DNA from: Clavibacter michiganensis
GTDB taxonomy: Bacteria > Actinomycetota > Actinomycetes > Actinomycetales > Microbacteriaceae
NCBI RefSeq assembly: GCF_016907085.1
Contig: NZ_JAFBBJ010000001.1
Coordinates: forward strand, 1-64,000
Length of the DNA stretch: 64,000 nucleotides
Direction of reading: 5' to 3'
The notes below the pieces were generated by a model. That model was not told the origin of the DNA. It worked only from the letters and a program-made list of their open reading frames with translations, and did no database searches. Shown here piece after piece: positions 28,806 through 39,196 of the stretch; the first letter of the stretch is position 1, and every line of letters starts with the position of its first letter. A program made the position numbers and the translations under genes.

Positions 28806-30309
28806 CGCCGTGCGCATCGCGACGCGCGTGACCACCGGGATCGTCGGCGTCGCCGTGCTCGGGGTCGTCGTGACCGGCGCGCTCCTCCTCCCACCCGCCG
28901 CGGGCGACGCGAGCGCCCCCTCGGTGCTCGTGACGCCCGTCGCGACCGACCAGCAGCGCGTCTGCGCCGGCTCCCTCCTCCGCCCGCCCGCGGCGGACGC
29001 GGCCTCCACGACCACCGCGGTCGCGGTGGGGAGCGCCGCCGTGACGAGCGGATCCGCGACGACCGGGTCGACCGGCTCGGCCCCCGCCGTCCGCACCTCG
29101 CGCATCCAGGCCCCCGAGGTGCAGGGGGCGGCGTCGAGCGCGCCGTCCGTCCTCGCCGTCGCGGGCGCCGTCGACGACGCGCCGACCGACCTCGCGGGCG
29201 CGGCGTCCGAGATCGCGACGGAGGCCGACCTCGCGGGGCTCGCCGCCGCGTCGTGCGCCGAGGCCGCCGCCGACGTGTGGCTCGTGGGCGGCGCGACGAC
29301 CACCGGCCGCACCACGTTCGTCGTGCTCGACAACCCGTCCGGCGTCTCCTCCACCGTCGACCTCGCCATCACGGGCGAGGACGGGGCCGTCAGCGCTCCC
29401 GGCGCCAGCGGGATCTCCGTGCCGGCCGGCGGCCGCCGCGTGCTCAGCCTCGCGGGACTCGCCCCCGACCTCTCCTCCCCGGCCGTGCACGTCCAGAGCC
29501 GCGGCGGCCAGGTCGTCGCCCGTCTCGAGCAGAGCACGGTCCGCGGGCTCCTCGCGGGCGGCGTCGACTGGATCGGCCCGGCCGCCGCCCCGTCCACCGC
29601 GCTCACCATGACCGGCCTCCGCATCGACTCGCAGGCGGCGCCCGTCGCACCCGTCGAGGGCGGGGATGCGCCCCCCGCCGACGAGGGCGGATCCACCGTC
29701 GGAGCGGGCTCGGACGGCGGCGCCGACCCCGACCTGTCGACGGCCGTGCGCATCGTGGTCCCCGGATCCGCCGACGCCGACGTCAGCGTGAGCGTCGCCC
29801 CCGAGGAGGGCACCGACGGCACGGGCACCACCTTCACGGTGCAGGCCGACGCGGGCCGCACGATCGACGTGCCGGTCGCCGACCTCCCCGACGGCCGCTA
29901 CTCCGTCACGGTGCAGAGCTCGGTCCCGGTCACGGCGGCCGTGCGCAGCGTGTCCGGCGCGGCGGAGAGCGGCGCGACCGACTTCGCCTGGTTGCCGTCG
30001 GCCGAGGCGCTCACGCGGGACGCGCTCGTGTCCGTGCCCGTGGGTCCGGCGCCGCTCCTGCACCTGCGCAACGCCGGCGACCAGGCGGCCGCCGTCACGG
30101 CGCGCCCGACCGACGGATCCGCCGCCGTGTCGCTCGACGTGCCCGCGGGATCCGAGGTCTCGGCCGCCGTCGAGGCCGGGCGCACCTACCTGCTCGAGGG
30201 GACCGCCGGCCTCACGGCCACCGTGACGCTCGCCGAGCCGGGGCGCTCCGCGGCGCTGCCCGTCGTGCCGGTGCTGCCGGCCGCCGACCCCCTGCGCGTC
30301 CACCCCTGA
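28792..30309 (+). CDS. DUF5719-family membrane-anchored protein
   Basis: 505 residues. One membrane helix (about residues 14-34) anchors a long Ala/Thr/Val-rich, beta-rich extracytoplasmic region with repeated strands of the VPAGGRRVLSL and VPAGSEVSAAV type. The family usually sits directly after the GT2/membrane fusion near whiB in actinobacteria and has no known function. AGGAGGA lies 3 bases from the ATG, a very strong site, and the gene overlaps the transferase by 14 bases. I infer a surface protein that assists the transferase product; identification as DUF5719 relies on context and length. Confidence 0.7.
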   Translation: MARRDAVRIATRVTTGIVGVAVLGVVVTGALLLPPAAGDASAPSVLVTPVATDQQRVCAGSLLRPPAADAASTTTAVAVGSAAVTSGSATTGSTGSAPAVRTSRIQAPEVQGAASSAPSVLAVAGAVDDAPTDLAGAASEIATEADLAGLAAASCAEAAADVWLVGGATTTGRTTFVVLDNPSGVSSTVDLAITGEDGAVSAPGASGISVPAGGRRVLSLAGLAPDLSSPAVHVQSRGGQVVARLEQSTVRGLLAGGVDWIGPAAAPSTALTMTGLRIDSQAAPVAPVEGGDAPPADEGGSTVGAGSDGGADPDLSTAVRIVVPGSADADVSVSVAPEEGTDGTGTTFTVQADAGRTIDVPVADLPDGRYSVTVQSSVPVTAAVRSVSGAAESGATDFAWLPSAEALTRDALVSVPVGPAPLLHLRNAGDQAAAVTARPTDGSAAVSLDVPAGSEVSAAVEAGRTYLLEGTAGLTATVTLAEPGRSAALPVVPVLPAADPLRVHP

Positions 30310-30376
30310 GGCCGACCGGGCACGACCTCCGCGCGCGCGACGCGGCGGACGCCTGACGCCCGTTCGGGATCCGCCG

Positions 30377-30820
30377 CTAGTGCGGGTCGTACCTGTCGGG
30401 GGCGAGCTCCCACGGGTCCTTGCCGAGCAGCTCGGCGACCGCGCGGTACACGCAGCCCTCGACGAGGGCCCGCTGGTGGTACTCGTCGTCCTCGTGCAGG
30501 TGCGCGAGGCGCTCGATGGGGAGCCGGTAGAAGATGACGCGGCGCTCGTCGGCGAGGACGCTCCACCGGTCGATGCCGTCCCGCTCGCTGTTCTCCGCGG
30601 GGAGCGCGGCGACCTCGAACGAGACGCGGTCGAGCTCGTCGGGCCAGAGGCCGCGGAGGTACTCGGCGGCGGACGCGATGGTCTGGTCGAAGACGTCGGC
30701 GCGCGTGCGCAGCACCGGCAGCTCCGGCCCGGTGACGGGGGAGCGGAGGCCGCGGCCGTGCCGATCCCGCCAGGAGCCCCGGATGGAGACGTGGCCTCCC
30801 CGGCGGCGCGATCGTGGCAT
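30377..30820 (-). CDS. Rv3259-type protein, zincin-like (metallopeptidase) family member
   Basis: 147 residues. The N-terminus is Arg-rich (RDRHGRGLRSPV) and the middle holds SFEVAALPAENSERDGIDRW and RRVIFYRLPIERLAHL, a layout shared with mycobacterial Rv3259, which databases group with zincin_1 metallopeptidases. The expected HExxH is missing: the matching helix reads LVEGCVYRAVAELLG. It may therefore be a non-catalytic member. The ATG at 30820 is preceded by TACGAT and a 6-base gap, so the mRNA is probably leaderless. It is divergent from the DUF3499 gene with 45 bases between. Confidence 0.72.
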   Translation of the reverse strand: MPRSRRRGGHVSIRGSWRDRHGRGLRSPVTGPELPVLRTRADVFDQTIASAAEYLRGLWPDELDRVSFEVAALPAENSERDGIDRWSVLADERRVIFYRLPIERLAHLHEDDEYHQRALVEGCVYRAVAELLGKDPWELAPDRYDPH

Positions 30821-30865
30821 GGCCCCATCGTACGGGCACGGGGTCGGCGGTAGTGTGGGCCCGAC

Positions 30866-31087
30866 ATGACGAACAGGCCCTGCTCCCGCGTCGGCTGCAC
30901 CGGCGGCGCCACGACCACCCTCACCTACGTCTACGCGGACTCCATGGCCGTCCTCGGACCCCTCAGCCACGACTCCGAGCCGCACAGCTACGACCTGTGC
31001 GACCGCCACGCCGCCCGCCTCTCGGCCCCGCAGGGCTGGCAGATCGTCCGGCACGGCGTGCTCGGTGAGGTAGGTTTCGGAGCATGA
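30866..31087 (+). CDS. DUF3499-family small zinc-ribbon-like protein
   Basis: 73 residues. Cys6, Cys11, Cys45 and His48 form a C-X4-C...C-X2-H set that could bind zinc. LTYVYADSMAVLGPL and SYDLCDRHAARL are characteristic of the actinobacterial DUF3499 family (mycobacterial Rv3258c), always placed between whiB2 and manB. Function unknown. The stop overlaps the manB ATG by 4 bases. A TAGTGT box lies 9 bases before the ATG. Confidence 0.85.
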   Translation: MTNRPCSRVGCTGGATTTLTYVYADSMAVLGPLSHDSEPHSYDLCDRHAARLSAPQGWQIVRHGVLGEVGFGA

Positions 31088-32511
31088 CGACGACTGCCGC
31101 CGAGACGCTGACCGCCATCGTGAAGACCTACGACGTGCGAGGTCTCGTCGGGAGCCAGCTCACCGAGGAGCTGGTCACCGCCCTCGGCGCCGGCTTCGTC
31201 GACGAGCTCGGCGCCGCGGGGCAGGAGATCGTGGTCGGCCACGACATGCGCGACTCCTCGCCCGGGTTCGCGCAGGCGTTCGCCCGGGGCGCGACGGCCC
31301 GCGGCGGGAACGTCCTCCTCATCGGCCTGTGCTCGACCGACGAGACGTACTTCGCGTCCGGATCCCTCGACGCCCCCGCGGTCATGTTCACCGCGAGCCA
31401 CAACCCGGCCACCTACAACGGCCTCAAGTTCTCCCGCGCGGGCGCCCAGGGCATCAGCCTCGACACGGGCCTCGGCGCCATCCGCGACCGCGCCATCGGG
31501 TTCCTGTCGGACGGCATCGCGCCCGTCGAGCCCGCGGGCGTGGTGCGCGAGCGCGACGTGCTCGCCGACTACGCCGGCTACCTGCGCCAGCTCGTCGACC
31601 TCTCCGGCATCCGCCCGCTGCGCGTCGTCGTCGACGCGGGCAACGGCATGGGCGGCATGACCGTCCCCGCCGTGCTCGGAACCGCGGCCGGCCTGCCCGA
31701 GCTGCCCATCGAGATCATCCCGCTGTACTTCGAGCTCGACGGCGCCTTCCCGAACCACGAGGCGAACCCCCTCGAGCCCGCCAACCTGGTCGACCTGCAG
31801 AAGGCGGTCGTCGAGCACGGCGCCGACCTCGGCCTCGCCTTCGACGGCGACGCGGACCGCTGCTTCGTCGTGGACGAGAAGGGGCAGGCGGTCACGCCCA
31901 GCGCCGTCGCCGCCGTCGTCGCGCTCCGCGAGATCTCGCGCGTGAAGGCGCAGTCGCCGGACGAGGACGTCACGGTCCTGCACAACCTCATCACCTCGCG
32001 CATCGTGCCCGAGACCATCGAGGCGGCGGGCGCCACGGCCGTCCGCACGCGCGTCGGCCACTCGCTCATCAAGGACCAGATGGCCGCCACGGGCGCGGTC
32101 TTCGGCGGCGAGCACTCCGCGCACTACTACTTCCGCGACTTCTGGGGCGCCGACAACGGCATGCTCGCCGCGATGCACCTGCTCGCCGAGTTCGGGCAGA
32201 CCGACGGCCTCATGTCCGACCTCTCGGCGCGCTACACGCCGTACGCGCTGTCGGGCGAGATCAACAGCACGGTCGACGACGTCCCCGCCGCCTACGAGCG
32301 CATCGTCGAGGCCTTCCGCGGCCGCGGCGAGTTCGACGAGCTCGACGGCCTCACGGTCGACGGCCCGGTCGGCGCCGACGGCGCGTTCTGGTGGTTCAGC
32401 GTGCGGCCCTCGAACACCGAGCCGCTGCTGCGCCTGAACGTCGAGGCGTCCACGGAGCAGAAGATGGCCGCCCTCCGCGACGAGCTCCTGGGGCTGATCC
32501 GCGGGGCCTGA
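31084..32511 (+). CDS. manB: Phosphomannomutase/phosphoglucomutase
   Basis: 475 residues. It interconverts mannose-6-phosphate and mannose-1-phosphate, linking manA to GDP-mannose synthesis. The phosphoserine loop TASHNP (Ser105), the metal site DGDADR (Asp254, Asp256, Asp258) and the C-terminal phosphate-binding RPSNTEP are all present. The ATG overlaps the DUF3499 stop (ATGA), and TAGGTT 7 bases upstream may also start a leaderless transcript inside DUF3499. GDP-mannose should serve the mannosylation enzymes of the envelope, possibly the GT2/membrane fusion upstream. Confidence 0.95.
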   Translation: MTTTAAETLTAIVKTYDVRGLVGSQLTEELVTALGAGFVDELGAAGQEIVVGHDMRDSSPGFAQAFARGATARGGNVLLIGLCSTDETYFASGSLDAPAVMFTASHNPATYNGLKFSRAGAQGISLDTGLGAIRDRAIGFLSDGIAPVEPAGVVRERDVLADYAGYLRQLVDLSGIRPLRVVVDAGNGMGGMTVPAVLGTAAGLPELPIEIIPLYFELDGAFPNHEANPLEPANLVDLQKAVVEHGADLGLAFDGDADRCFVVDEKGQAVTPSAVAAVVALREISRVKAQSPDEDVTVLHNLITSRIVPETIEAAGATAVRTRVGHSLIKDQMAATGAVFGGEHSAHYYFRDFWGADNGMLAAMHLLAEFGQTDGLMSDLSARYTPYALSGEINSTVDDVPAAYERIVEAFRGRGEFDELDGLTVDGPVGADGAFWWFSVRPSNTEPLLRLNVEASTEQKMAALRDELLGLIRGA

Positions 32512-32531
32512 TCCTCCACCCGCACGACCTC

Positions 32532-32566
32532 CGACGCCGCGTCCCTCCTCGAGGGGCGCGGCGTCG
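32532..32566 (+). terminator. Hairpin terminator after manB
   Basis: CGACGCCGCG pairs with CGCGGCGTCG; inner bases extend the stem to 15 bp with a CCTCG loop, and outer CGCACGAC/GTCGTGCG can add more pairs. It insulates manB from the copper operon. No T tract follows. Confidence 0.65.
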
Positions 32567-32587
32567 TCGTGCGCGGGCACCGACGCC

Positions 32588-32603
32588 ATACCCCCTGGGG
32601 GTT
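32588..32603. promoter_or_regulatory. CsoR operator 1
   Basis: TACCCCCTGGGGGT with flanking A/T matches the copper-sensor CsoR box (TA, C-run, T/A, G-run, TA). Its centre (32596) is 23 bp from the centre of the second box, about two helix turns, which suits cooperative tetramer binding. Confidence 0.82.
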
Positions 32604-32609
32604 CCCGTA

Positions 32610-32628
32610 GGTACCCCCAGGGGGTACC
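32610..32628. promoter_or_regulatory. CsoR operator 2, overlapping the copper promoter
   Basis: GGTACCCCCAGGGGGTACC is a perfect 19-bp palindrome. A TACCAT -10 box at 32625-32630 with TTCCCG 17 bases upstream would lie on top of both operators, so CsoR without copper should block transcription. Predicted start is near 32637. Confidence 0.85.
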
Positions 32629-32654
32629 ATGGGCGGGAACGGGAGGTGGCCGCC

Positions 32655-32936
32655 ATGGTCGGGTACAGCGAGGGCAAGGACGACATCCTCAAGCGGCTGC
32701 GGCGCGCGGAGGGCCAGGTGCGCGGGATCGAGCGCATGGTCGAGTCCGACACGTACTGCATCGACGTGCTCACGCAGGTCTCGGCCGTCACGCGCGCCAT
32801 GGAGACCGTCGCCCTGAAGCTCCTCGACGACCACCTCGCCCACTGCCTCGCGGAGGCCGCGCGCGAGGGCGGCCAGGTCGCGGACGACAAGGTGCGCGAG
32901 GCCTCCGCGGCCATCGCCCGGCTCGTCCGGTCCTGA
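32655..32936 (+). CDS. csoR: Copper-sensing transcriptional repressor CsoR
   Basis: 93 residues, all-helical, the CsoR length. The copper ligands are in place: Cys35, His60 and Cys64 (DTYC, then HLAHC), and the conserved RLRRAEGQVRGIERM helix leads the protein. It binds its own promoter DNA in the apo form and releases it on Cu(I) binding. GGGAGG lies 8 bases before the ATG, and two operators lie just upstream. copZ and copA follow, so it heads an autoregulated copper operon. The operon is inserted between manB and sahH. Confidence 0.96.
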   Translation: MVGYSEGKDDILKRLRRAEGQVRGIERMVESDTYCIDVLTQVSAVTRAMETVALKLLDDHLAHCLAEAAREGGQVADDKVREASAAIARLVRS

Positions 32937-32979
32937 TCCGCCGCCGCCCATCGACATCGAACGACACCAAGGAGACCCC

Positions 32980-33195
32980 ATGACCACCACGACCTTCCCC
33001 GTCACCGGCATGACCTGCGCGCACTGCGTCGCGAGCGTCACCGAGGAGGTGGGCGAGCTGCCGGGCGTCTCCTCCGTGGCCGTCGACCTCGTCGTCGGCG
33101 GCGACTCCACCGTCACCGTCGAGAGCGACGCGCCCCTCGACCCCGCCGCCGTGCGCGCCGCGGTCGACGAGGCCGGGTACGTCGCGGGGCTCTGA
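32980..33195 (+). CDS. copZ: Copper chaperone, HMA domain
   Basis: 71 residues, a single heavy-metal-associated domain with GMTCAHC (Cys13, Cys16). It should carry Cu(I) in the cytoplasm to CopA. AAGGAG lies 5 bases before the ATG. It is separated from copA by one base and from csoR by 43. The protein ends one turn after the last strand, as usual for CopZ. Confidence 0.93.
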   Translation: MTTTTFPVTGMTCAHCVASVTEEVGELPGVSSVAVDLVVGGDSTVTVESDAPLDPAAVRAAVDEAGYVAGL

Positions 33196-33196
33196 C

Positions 33197-35638
33197 GTGA
33201 CCGACCCCGCATCCGGATCCGCGCCCGCCGCCGATGACGCGGCGCCCTCCGCCGAGGACGGCGCCGTGCTGACGCGCGTCGACCTCGACGTGCAGGGCAT
33301 GACGTGCGCGTCGTGCGCGATGCGCATCGAGCGGAAGCTCGGCCGGATGCCCGGGGTCGAGGCCGCCGTCAACTACGCCACCCACCGGGCGCGCGTGCAG
33401 CTGCCCGCGGGCACGAGCGTCGAGGACGCCATCCGCACCATCGAGCGGACGGGGTACCGGGCGTCCGAGCGCGCCGGGTGGGGGAGCGCGGCGGTGGATG
33501 GGATCGCGTCCGCCGCGTCCGCCGCGTCCGGATCCACGTCCGCCGAGCGCGCGCCCGTCGCGGTCGATGCTCCGCGCGTCCGATCCGACGCGCCCGACGC
33601 CGGCGCAGCGGATCCCGCATCCGCAGCGTCGCCCGCGCCCGCCCCGGCAGCGCCCGCCGCCCGCCGCCCCGACGCCGACGAGCTCGCGCTGCGCCAGCGG
33701 CTTGTTGTCTCCGCGGCCCTCACCGTCCCCGTCTTCCTCATGGCGATGATCCCCGCGCTCCAGTTCGACGACTGGCAGTGGCTCTCCCTCGCGCTCGCCG
33801 CGCCCGTCGCCGTCTGGGGCGCGTGGCCGTTCCACCGGTCCGCGGCCCTCAGCGCGCGCCACGGCGGCGTCGGCATGGACACGCTCGTGAGCATCGGCGT
33901 CGCGGCCGCGTTCCTCTGGTCGCTGTACGCGCTCTTCCTCGGCGACGCGGGCGAGCCCGGCATGCGCATGACCATGAGCCTCGTCGGGGAGCCCGGCGGC
34001 GGATCCGGCGACGTCTACCTCGAGGTCGCCGCGGCCGTCACCGTGTTCCTCCTCGGCGGCCGCTACCTGGAGGCGCGGGCCGCCCGCGCGTCCGGCGCCG
34101 CCCTCGCCGCGCTCCTCGACCTCGCCGCCAAGGACGTCGCCGTCGTGCGCGACGGCGTCGAGCGGCGGATCCCGATCCGCGACCTCCGCGTCGGCGAGGA
34201 GTTCGTCGTGCGGCCGGGCGAGCGCATCGCCACCGACGGCGTGGTCGTCGACGGATCCAGCGCCGTCGACCGCTCGCTGCTCACGGGCGAGTCGCTGCCC
34301 GTCGAGGTCGGCCCCGGCGACGACGTCACGGGCGCGACCCTCAACGCCGGCGGCCGCCTCGTCGTGCGCGCCACGCGCGTGGGGGAGGAGACCCGCCTCG
34401 CCCGCATGGCCGCGCTCGTGGAGGAGGCGCAGACCGGCAAGGCCCGGATCCAGCGCCTCGCCGACCGCGTCTCGGCCGTCTTCGTGCCGGTCGTGCTCGT
34501 GCTCGCCGTCGGCACGCTCGTCGGCTGGCTGCTGCTCGGCTTCCCGCCCGAGGCGGCCTTCACCGCCGCCGTCGCGACGCTGATCATCGCGTGCCCGTGC
34601 GCCCTCGGCCTCGCGACGCCGACCGCGCTCCTCGTGGGCACGGGCCGCGGCGCGCAGCTCGGGATCCTCATCACCGGGCCCGAGGTGCTCGAGTCCACCC
34701 GGCGCATCGACACCGTGCTGCTCGACAAGACCGGCACCGTCACGACGGGCGTCATGTCGCTCGTGCGGGCCGTGCCCGCGGCGGGCGTCGACGCCGACGA
34801 GCTCGTGCGCGTCGCCGCGGCCCTCGAGCAGCGCTCGGAGCACCCGGTCGCGCGCGCGGTCGTCGAGGCCGCGGGCGCGGGACCCCTGCCGGCCGTGGAG
34901 GGCTTCGTCGCCAGCGCGGGCCTCGGCGTGCAAGGTGTCGTCGACGGCCGCGCGGTCGCGGTCGGCCGGCCATCGTGGCTCGCGGAGCAGTGGGCCGCGG
35001 AGCCCGACGCATCGCTCGCCCCGGCGCTCCGCGAGGCCGAGGCGGAAGGATCCACCGTCGTCGCGATCGCGTGGGACGGCGCCGTCCGCGGCGTCCTCGC
35101 CGTCGCCGACACCGTCAAGCCCACGAGCGCCGAGGCCGTCCGCCGGATCCGGTCGCTCGGCCTCCGCCCCGTGCTCCTCACGGGCGACACCGCGGGCGCC
35201 GCGCACCGCGTCGCCGCCGACGTCGGCATCGACGAGGTCATCGCGGGCGTCCTCCCCGAGGGCAAGCTCGACGCCGTCCGCCGGCTGCAGGCCGAGGGCC
35301 GCGTCGTCGCGATGGTCGGCGACGGCGTGAACGACGCCGCAGCCCTCGCGCAGGCCGATCTTGGGATCGCGATGGGCACGGGCACCGACGCGGCCATCGA
35401 GGCGGGGGACATCACGATCGTCCGCGGCGACCTCGTGCTCGTCGCCGATGCCGTGCGGCTCGCGCGGCGCACGCTCGGCACGATCCGCGGCAACCTGTTC
35501 TGGGCCTTCGCCTACAACGCCGCCGCGATCCCGGTCGCGATGCTCGGCCTCCTCAACCCGCTGGTCGCGGGCCTGGCCATGGCGCTCTCGTCGGTGTTCG
35601 TCGTCACGAACAGCCTGCGCCTGCGCCGCTTCCGGTAG
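33197..35638 (+). CDS. copA: Copper-translocating P-type ATPase
   Basis: 813 residues. One N-terminal HMA domain (GMTCASC, Cys37 and Cys40) is joined by an Ala/Asp/Ser-rich linker of about 55 residues to the membrane core. P1B-type motifs are complete: TGES (Thr363), the transmembrane CPC (Cys466, Cys468), DKTGT (Asp510, phosphorylated) and GDGVNDAA (708-715), with a SEHPVARA block in the nucleotide domain. The enzyme exports Cu(I) across the cytoplasmic membrane. The GTG start at 33197 lies 2 bases after the copZ stop; translation is probably coupled. Regulated with csoR. Confidence 0.96.
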   Translation: MTDPASGSAPAADDAAPSAEDGAVLTRVDLDVQGMTCASCAMRIERKLGRMPGVEAAVNYATHRARVQLPAGTSVEDAIRTIERTGYRASERAGWGSAAVDGIASAASAASGSTSAERAPVAVDAPRVRSDAPDAGAADPASAASPAPAPAAPAARRPDADELALRQRLVVSAALTVPVFLMAMIPALQFDDWQWLSLALAAPVAVWGAWPFHRSAALSARHGGVGMDTLVSIGVAAAFLWSLYALFLGDAGEPGMRMTMSLVGEPGGGSGDVYLEVAAAVTVFLLGGRYLEARAARASGAALAALLDLAAKDVAVVRDGVERRIPIRDLRVGEEFVVRPGERIATDGVVVDGSSAVDRSLLTGESLPVEVGPGDDVTGATLNAGGRLVVRATRVGEETRLARMAALVEEAQTGKARIQRLADRVSAVFVPVVLVLAVGTLVGWLLLGFPPEAAFTAAVATLIIACPCALGLATPTALLVGTGRGAQLGILITGPEVLESTRRIDTVLLDKTGTVTTGVMSLVRAVPAAGVDADELVRVAAALEQRSEHPVARAVVEAAGAGPLPAVEGFVASAGLGVQGVVDGRAVAVGRPSWLAEQWAAEPDASLAPALREAEAEGSTVVAIAWDGAVRGVLAVADTVKPTSAEAVRRIRSLGLRPVLLTGDTAGAAHRVAADVGIDEVIAGVLPEGKLDAVRRLQAEGRVVAMVGDGVNDAAALAQADLGIAMGTGTDAAIEAGDITIVRGDLVLVADAVRLARRTLGTIRGNLFWAFAYNAAAIPVAMLGLLNPLVAGLAMALSSVFVVTNSLRLRRFR

Positions 35639-35701
35639 CAGGGCGGGCGCCCGGTCGTCATCCACGGCCGGGCGTCACGCGTCGGATGCGAGACTGGGGG
35701 C

Positions 35702-37186
<1,485 letters not shown>

Positions 37187-37203
37187 TCCGCGACCCTCGC
37201 GCC

Positions 37204-37239
37204 GACGCCGTCCGTCCCCTCAGCGGGGCGGGCGGCGTC
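37204..37239 (+). terminator. Hairpin terminator after sahH
   Basis: GACGCCG-T-CCG and CCCC pair with GGGG and CGG-G-CGGCGTC around TCAGC; one T is bulged, giving a 15-bp stem. It is 17 bases after the sahH stop and can also serve the convergent RDD gene. Confidence 0.65.
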
Positions 37240-37262
37240 GTCGCGTGGGGCGGGCGCGCTTC

Positions 37263-38132
37263 TCAGTCGGCCGGGGATCCGCCGCGCGCCGGGAACCCGT
37301 GCGGCAGCCCGGCGAGGATCGGCTCGAGCGACGCCATGCGCTCGCGCTCGAGCATCAGCGCCCGGTGCTCGCGCTCGCGGCGGACGGCGCCGACGGCCGT
37401 GACGAACGACTCGGGATCCGTGGCCGGCAGCGGCGACACGTGCACCGCGGCCTCGTTCGCGAGCTCCGCGGCGAGGCGCGCGCGGGAGGCCGGCGTCATA
37501 GCCTGGCGCTGCGCGAGGAAGCGCGCGAGGCGCCGGCCGAGCGCGTCCGGCAGCCTGCCGACGTCCGCCTCGGACGCCCACGCGGCGAGGTGCGGCGGCA
37601 CGGGCGGCAGGGGAGCCGGGTAGGCAGGGACGCGCTCGTGCTGCGAGCGGGTGCCGGCCACGAGGTCGCCGAGGCGCTGGGCGCGCGGGCTGAGGAGGCC
37701 CACGAGCGCGGCGAGCCCGCCGAGCGTGAGGTAGATCTCGAGGATCCCGACGAGCGCCCGGGCGACCGCGTGCCGGAGGCCGATGCCGCCGCCGTCCGCC
37801 CGCACGATGCGCGCGCCGACGGCCCAGCGCCCGAGCGACCGGCCGCGCGACGCGACCTCGACCATCACGGGCAGGACGACGATCGCGAGCACGACGGCGG
37901 CGATGGCGCACGCGGCGCTCGACGCGTCGTCGAGGAGGCCCGCGCCCGCGAGCCGGCCGATGAGGAGCACGAGCAGGAGGCCCACGACCAGGGAGGCGAC
38001 CACGTCGATCGCGGCACCGGCGGCCCGCAGCACGAAGCCGGCGGGACGGACGTCGAGGGCGACGGCCTCGCCGACCACGAGCGCGTCGGGACCGTCCGTG
38101 ACGTCCGGGTCGTGCGCGTCGGCTGCCGCCAT
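37263..38132 (-). CDS. RDD-family membrane protein
   Basis: 289 residues. An RDD domain spans residues ~20-150 with three or four helices and the RPAGFVLRAAGAAIDV opening and SLGRWAVGARIVRADG core. A C-terminal cytoplasmic helical region of about 130 residues follows. RDD proteins are widespread membrane proteins of uncertain function, often small transport or stress proteins. The ATG at 38132 interleaves with an ATG of the opposite strand (CATG). In mycobacteria this gene is the neighbour of SpoIIM-like and DUF58/MoxR genes; here it keeps the same relative orientation. Confidence 0.8.
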   Translation of the reverse strand: MAAADAHDPDVTDGPDALVVGEAVALDVRPAGFVLRAAGAAIDVVASLVVGLLLVLLIGRLAGAGLLDDASSAACAIAAVVLAIVVLPVMVEVASRGRSLGRWAVGARIVRADGGGIGLRHAVARALVGILEIYLTLGGLAALVGLLSPRAQRLGDLVAGTRSQHERVPAYPAPLPPVPPHLAAWASEADVGRLPDALGRRLARFLAQRQAMTPASRARLAAELANEAAVHVSPLPATDPESFVTAVGAVRREREHRALMLERERMASLEPILAGLPHGFPARGGSPAD

Positions 38133-38135
38133 GCA

Positions 38136-38148
38136 TATAGTCAAGCAG
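38136..38148 (+). promoter_or_regulatory. -10 box for a leaderless spoIIM-like transcript
   Basis: TATAGT (38136-38141) is followed by 7 bases and the ATG at 38149, favouring that start over the in-frame ATG at 38131. The box lies between the divergent RDD and SpoIIM-like genes. Confidence 0.5.
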
Positions 38149-39144
38149 ATGGACCTCGACGCCTACACCGCCGCCCACCGGGACGACTGGGACCGGCTCG
38201 CCCGCATCGCGGGCCGGCGCCGGCTCACCGGACCCGACGCCGACGAGCTCGTCGACCGGTACCAGGCGGGCGCGGCCGAGCTGTCCGCGATCCAGGCGGC
38301 GGCCGGATCCACCGCGCAGGGCGACCGGCTCTCGGTCGCGCTCTCGCGGGCCCGCATGCGCTTCACCGGGCAGAGCACGAACGTCGCGGCGCGCATCCCG
38401 GTGTTCCTCGCCGTCGACTTGCCGGCGGCGCTGTACCGGATCCGCTGGCTCACGCTCGCGGTCGCCCTCGCGACCGTCGCCATCGTCGCGCTCTACGCCA
38501 CGTGGATCCTCCGCGACCCGTCGATGATCGCGAGCCTCGGCAGCGACGCCGACCTGCGGAAGTACGTCGAGGACGACTTCATCGACTACTACAGCGAGAA
38601 CCCGGCCGCGTCGTTCACGGGTCAGGTCTGGACGAACAACGCGTGGATCGCCGCGCAGTGCGTGGCCTTCGGCATCACGGGCCTGTGGGTGCCGTACGTC
38701 ATCCTGCAGAACGCGCAGGGCCTCGGCACGACGACCGCGGTCATGTTCTCCTACGGCGAGGGCGGCACGTTCTTCTCCTACATCCTCCCGCACGGCCTGC
38801 TGGAGCTGACCGCGATCTTCGTCGCGGCCGCCGCGGGCCTGCGCATCTCGTGGGCGTGGATCGCGCCCGGCGCCCGCACGCGCGGTCAGGCGCTCGCCGA
38901 GGACGGGCGCGCGCTCATCACGGTGGCCATGGGGCTGGTGCTCGTGCTGCTGGTGTCCGGGATCATCGAGGGCTTCGTGACGCCGCAGCCGTGGCCCGTG
39001 CCGCTCAAGATCGCGATCGGCGCGGTCGCCCTCGGGGCGTTCCTCTTCTACATGGTGGTCGTCGGCGGCCGGGCCGTGCGCGCGGGCGCGACGGGCGACC
39101 TCGACGAGTTCGAGGCGGGCGGCCGGCGGATCGTCGCGGGCTGA
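38149..39144 (+). CDS. Stage II sporulation protein M-like membrane protein
   Basis: 331 residues. A soluble helical N-terminus (~95 residues) leads to about five or six membrane helices; the FFSYILPHGLLELTAIFVAAAAGLRI-type block is the SpoIIM signature (Pro-His-Gly-x-x-Glu). In this non-sporulating lineage its function is unknown; it travels with RDD, DUF58 and MoxR genes. ATG 38149 is preceded by TATAGT and 7 bases. Its DUF58/MoxR partners now lie 4.6 kb away, beyond the glucosidase cassette. Confidence 0.82.
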   Translation: MDLDAYTAAHRDDWDRLARIAGRRRLTGPDADELVDRYQAGAAELSAIQAAAGSTAQGDRLSVALSRARMRFTGQSTNVAARIPVFLAVDLPAALYRIRWLTLAVALATVAIVALYATWILRDPSMIASLGSDADLRKYVEDDFIDYYSENPAASFTGQVWTNNAWIAAQCVAFGITGLWVPYVILQNAQGLGTTTAVMFSYGEGGTFFSYILPHGLLELTAIFVAAAAGLRISWAWIAPGARTRGQALAEDGRALITVAMGLVLVLLVSGIIEGFVTPQPWPVPLKIAIGAVALGAFLFYMVVVGGRAVRAGATGDLDEFEAGGRRIVAG

Positions 39145-39196
39145 GCCGCGGGATCCGACGTGCCGCCCGCCTCGCGGGTCGTGCGGGTGGCGCCGG

